Source: Tateyamaria sp.
GTDB taxonomy: Bacteria > Pseudomonadota > Alphaproteobacteria > Rhodobacterales > Rhodobacteraceae
Assembly: GCA_018668195.1 (NCBI GenBank)
Contig: JABITU010000019.1
Span: forward strand, 1 to 27,610
Direction: 5' to 3'
DNA: 27,610 bases
The notes under the pieces are model-generated. The model was not told the DNA's origin. It saw only the letters and a program-made list of their open reading frames with translations, and did no database searches. Made by a program: the position numbers and the translations under genes. Of this stretch, positions 25,060 to 27,610 are shown in pieces; position 1 is the stretch's first letter; each line of letters begins with the position of its first letter.

Positions 25060-26055
25060 TCAGCGAATGCGGTCTCCGCTTGCGTCAAAGCAAAGCGGAT
25101 TGTTTGGGGTAATTTTAAGATGTGTTCCGGGTTCGTATTCACTTGCAGGATCAGCAATTGTTGTGATGATGTGGCCATTCAGAACCAGATGTAGGCGGTT
25201 CTGATCGCCCAAGTGTTCGACGCGTTGTACAACGGCATTTAAACCTTCGCCTTGGCGGATGTGTTCGGGGCGCAACCCGATTTGCGTTGTGCCGTGTGGG
25301 ACGTTGCCAAAGATGTCTGCGGGCAGGACATTTATCCGGGGCAGGCCAAGACGGCTGGCTACATACAGCGAATTCGGGTTCTCATATATTTCGCGCGGTG
25401 TGCCGAACTGAACCAGCTTGCCTTCGTTCAGAACACCGACGTGGGTGGCCATTGTCATCGCTTCGATCTGATCATGGGTCACATAAAGAAGCGTTGCACC
25501 CAAATTGGCCTGAATGCGTTTTAGTTCGACACGCAGGTCTGTGCGCAACTTGGCATCAAGCGAACTGAGCGGCTCATCCATGAGGTAAATGGCTGGGTCT
25601 CTGACGAGAGCTCGGCCAATGGAAACGCGCTGCATCTCGCCGCCGGAGAGTGCGGTCGCCTTATTGTCGAGCTTGTGGCTGATCTGCAGCACTTCGGCGA
25701 CTTCGCCAACTTTTCGATCTATCTCTGACTTCGGAGTTCTCAGGATAGGAGACTTGAGCGGGAACGCCAGATTATCGCGAACAGTAAGATGCGGATAGAG
25801 CGAATATTGTTGAAACACCATCGCGATATCGCGTTGCGATGGCATTTCACCTGCGACGTTCCGACCATCAATCCACACTTCTCCGCCGTCGGCCTTTTCC
25901 AACCCCGATATCAAACGTAACGTCGTTGTTTTGCCTGCCCCCGTTGGCCCCAAAAGTACGACAAACGCACCATCCGGGATCGTGAGTGAGACATCGTCAA
26001 GTGCGACATCCGTGCCAAAGGACTTGCTTAGGTGTTTGAGAATGACTTCAGCCAT
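25060..26055 (-). CDS. ABC transporter ATP-binding protein (MalK/UgpC type), second of two
   Basis: A 331-residue ATPase. Walker A GPTGAGKT is at 36-43, the signature LSGGE at 136-140 and Walker B LMDEP with D160/E161. The C-terminal part is the regulatory OB-fold domain with GLRPEHI. It begins 8 bp inside the preceding ATPase gene and ends 12 bp before the kinase start. The two ATPases most likely form a heterodimer, as in the glycerol transporter GlpST. Confidence 0.92.
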   Translation of the reverse strand: MAEVILKHLSKSFGTDVALDDVSLTIPDGAFVVLLGPTGAGKTTTLRLISGLEKADGGEVWIDGRNVAGEMPSQRDIAMVFQQYSLYPHLTVRDNLAFPLKSPILRTPKSEIDRKVGEVAEVLQISHKLDNKATALSGGEMQRVSIGRALVRDPAIYLMDEPLSSLDAKLRTDLRVELKRIQANLGATLLYVTHDQIEAMTMATHVGVLNEGKLVQFGTPREIYENPNSLYVASRLGLPRINVLPADIFGNVPHGTTQIGLRPEHIRQGEGLNAVVQRVEHLGDQNRLHLVLNGHIITTIADPASEYEPGTHLKITPNNPLCFDASGDRIR

Positions 26056-27145
26056 TTGCCAACACCTCGCTGTTCAATTCCGAGCGCAACGCCAGTCCGG
26101 TTGCTGTGTCAAACAATGTCACCTTTGGAGCCTCAAATGTCAGCCCGACGGTCTCTCCAACCCTTGCGACTTGAGCACTGTCGATGCGGGCTTTGATGTC
26201 GCCATTGGGTGTGTCGAGCGTGACGATCTGAGTCGTCCCGAGGTATTCTGTCGCCAAAACCTTGCCCCTGTAGGAACTGGCATCAGACAGTATGACGTGC
26301 TCGGGGCGGACCCCATAGATCAGATCGCCCGCAGCACCCTGCATTTGGCGCGGTATTGCATGCATCTGATCGCCCAGTATGACCTCGGTGGCGCCGTTCG
26401 CGATCTTGCCGCTGAACTTCAAGAAATTCATCGAAGGCGACCCGATGAAATCGGCCACGAACATCGTAGCGGGTTTGTCGTAAATCTCCTGTGGTGTTCC
26501 GAACTGTTCAACAACGGCGTTGTTCATCACAACGATCTTGTCGCCCATTTGCATCGCCTCGAGCTGATCATGGGTCACATAGACTGTGGTGGCATTCATT
26601 CGGTCATGCAGGGCGCGCAGTTCTTCGGCCATGTGTTCGCGGAATTCCGCATCAAGTGCGCCCAGAGGTTCGTCCATCATAAAGGCTTTGGGATCGCGGA
26701 CGATGGCACGCCCTAAAGCCACGCGCTGGCGGTCGCCGCCCGACAGCCCCCCTACTGGACGGTTCAGGATACTGGTGATCCCCAGTATTTCGGCGACCTC
26801 TGCCACCTTTGCTTTGACCTGTGCACGCGGCATGCCTTGGGACATGAGCGGATAGCTCAGGTTTTTCCGAACATTGAAGTGTGGATAAAGCGCAAACATT
26901 TGAAACACAAAGGCGATGTCGCGTTGGCTGGGAGGCTTTTGGCTGATCTCTTCGCCATCCAGAAAGATTTCGCCAGAGGTCGGGAGCTCAAGCCCTGCAA
27001 TCATCCGGAGCGTGGTTGTCTTGCCGCACCCTGACGGACCAAGCAACATGAAGAATTCGCCATCCTCGATGGTAAAGGAGCTGTTCTGAACCGCGGTGAA
27101 GTCACCGAATTCTTTACGCACATTTCTGATGATGATTTGTGCCAT
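26048..27145 (-). CDS. ABC transporter ATP-binding protein (MalK/UgpC type), first of two
   Basis: A 365-residue ATPase. Walker A GPSGCGKT is at 36-43, the signature LSGGD at 134-138 (D in place of the usual E or Q) and Walker B MMDEP with D158/E159. The C-terminal regulatory domain contains GVRPEHV. The frame is open to 27292, but the conserved protein starts at MAQIIIRN (27145), which lies 2 bp after the small membrane protein gene. Two non-identical MalK-type subunits in tandem are unusual compared with one-ATPase sugar importers. Confidence 0.92.
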   Translation of the reverse strand: MAQIIIRNVRKEFGDFTAVQNSSFTIEDGEFFMLLGPSGCGKTTTLRMIAGLELPTSGEIFLDGEEISQKPPSQRDIAFVFQMFALYPHFNVRKNLSYPLMSQGMPRAQVKAKVAEVAEILGITSILNRPVGGLSGGDRQRVALGRAIVRDPKAFMMDEPLGALDAEFREHMAEELRALHDRMNATTVYVTHDQLEAMQMGDKIVVMNNAVVEQFGTPQEIYDKPATMFVADFIGSPSMNFLKFSGKIANGATEVILGDQMHAIPRQMQGAAGDLIYGVRPEHVILSDASSYRGKVLATEYLGTTQIVTLDTPNGDIKARIDSAQVARVGETVGLTFEAPKVTLFDTATGLALRSELNSEVLANG

Positions 27146-27147
27146 TC

Positions 27148-27336
27148 TCAGTCCTTGAAGTGCGAAACGATGATAAACATCACTGTGCCGATCAGTGTTG
27201 TGACAAATGAGTAGGTATAGGCCCAAAGAACAAATGGCTGCATCAGCATCACCACCCCGAGGCCAATCAGGATCGTTGCGAGCATTTCCCAAGGGCTACG
27301 CTTGAACCGCAAAAGACCGTTGAAGAAATCGCTCAT
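27148..27336 (-). CDS. Small two-helix membrane protein of the ABC transporter operon
   Basis: A 62-residue protein with a short polar start (SDFFNGLLRFKRSPWE), then two hydrophobic segments at about 17-37 and 40-57, ending SHFKD. The start at 27336 is supported by AGAGG about 7 nt before it; an upstream in-frame start at 27357 is less likely. It sits between the permease and the ATPases. Small membrane proteins of unknown role are known in the same place in rhizobial glycerol-type transporter operons, so an accessory role is plausible. Confidence 0.75.
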   Translation of the reverse strand: MSDFFNGLLRFKRSPWEMLATILIGLGVVMLMQPFVLWAYTYSFVTTLIGTVMFIIVSHFKD

Positions 27337-27394
27337 GTCAATACCTCTGGGTGGCAACGGATGGGGACTGGGTTCTGGGGAACGGCTGAAAATG

Positions 27395-27610
27395 TCATTT
27401 GCGCACCGCTCCGAAGGTTATCCCACGCAGCAGGTGTTTGCGCAGCAGAATAGTAAAAATCATGACCGGTAGCAGAAAGATTGTGGCACCCGCAGCGACG
27501 GCAGGCCAATCAAGCCCCCCCACGCCTATGATTGTCGGAATGAAGGGCGGTGCCGTCTGTGCCGTTCCCGAGGTCAAAAGCACTGCGAACGCATATTCAT
27601 TCCACGCAAA
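27395..27610 (-). CDS. ABC transporter permease, MalG/AraQ type (partial, C-terminal end)
   Basis: The last 71 residues of a sugar permease that extends past the right edge. WNEYAFAVLLTS is the typical membrane helix after the EAA loop of MalG-like permeases. A hydrophobic helix (AGATIFLLPVMIFTILL) and the terminal RGITFGAVRK follow, matching the usual GLTAGAVKG-like end. It lies 58 bp before the small membrane protein and belongs to the same operon. The binding protein and partner permease should lie beyond the window. Confidence 0.88.
   Translation of the reverse strand, partial: FAWNEYAFAVLLTSGTAQTAPPFIPTIIGVGGLDWPAVAAGATIFLLPVMIFTILLRKHLLRGITFGAVRK

Noticed and set aside
1..27610. Mobile elements, CRISPR arrays, tRNA or rRNA genes, prophage or defence systems
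   Set aside because: No transposase, integrase, spaced repeats, tRNA-like folds or rRNA sequence were seen. The window reads as ordinary transport and catabolism operons.

Overview
This window looks like the chromosome of a marine alphaproteobacterium of the Rhodobacterales, most likely the Roseobacter group. That placement is inference from gene content and protein style: a urea urtABCDE cluster, an inositol locus, polyol-type ABC transporters, many Gfo/Idh/MocA dehydrogenases and moderate GC. No rRNA, tRNA, mobile element, CRISPR array or clear pseudogene is visible. Gene packing is very tight, with 4-8 bp overlaps.

Region 1 (1-5479, minus strand) is a urea ABC transporter operon read right to left: urtA (binding protein), urtB and urtC (permeases), urtD and urtE (ATPases, urtE cut by the window edge). 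A GC-rich stem-loop sits between urtA and urtB. The 502 bp between urtA and the next operon holds the divergent promoters and several dyads.

Region 2 (5982-19935) is an inositol uptake and catabolism locus. A plus-strand operon encodes a binding protein, permease, single-domain ATPase, a 64-residue membrane protein and a LacI-type repressor. A minus-strand operon (13415 down to 10191) encodes a dehydrogenase, the inosose dehydratase IolE and another dehydrogenase. A divergent plus-strand operon (13536-19935) encodes IolD, a phytanoyl-CoA-dioxygenase-like (PhyH) oxygenase, IolC, IolB, an IolJ-type aldolase and IolG. Together these give oxidation of inositol to inosose, dehydration (IolE), ring cleavage (IolD), isomerisation (IolB), phosphorylation (IolC) and aldol cleavage (IolJ). 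iolA is not in the window. The same perfect 14-bp palindrome (TGCAACCGGTTGCA) lies before the transporter operon and between the two divergent catabolic operons, so one LacI-type regulator, probably the one at 9083-10081, is likely to control the whole set.

Region 3 (20062-27610, minus strand) is a second sugar or polyol operon that enters from beyond the right edge. In transcription order it has a MalG-type permease (partial), a small membrane protein, two MalK/UgpC-type ATPases, a fused DhaK-DhaL kinase, a second LacI-type regulator, a xylose-isomerase-like TIM-barrel protein and a Gfo/Idh/MocA dehydrogenase. Its substrate cannot be read from the sequence.

The most interesting items are the Fe(II)/2-oxoglutarate oxygenase embedded in the inositol operon, the uncharacterised pathway of region 3, the paired dehydrogenase and TIM-barrel genes in both loci, and a promoter overlapped by two different palindromes at 5842-5878.
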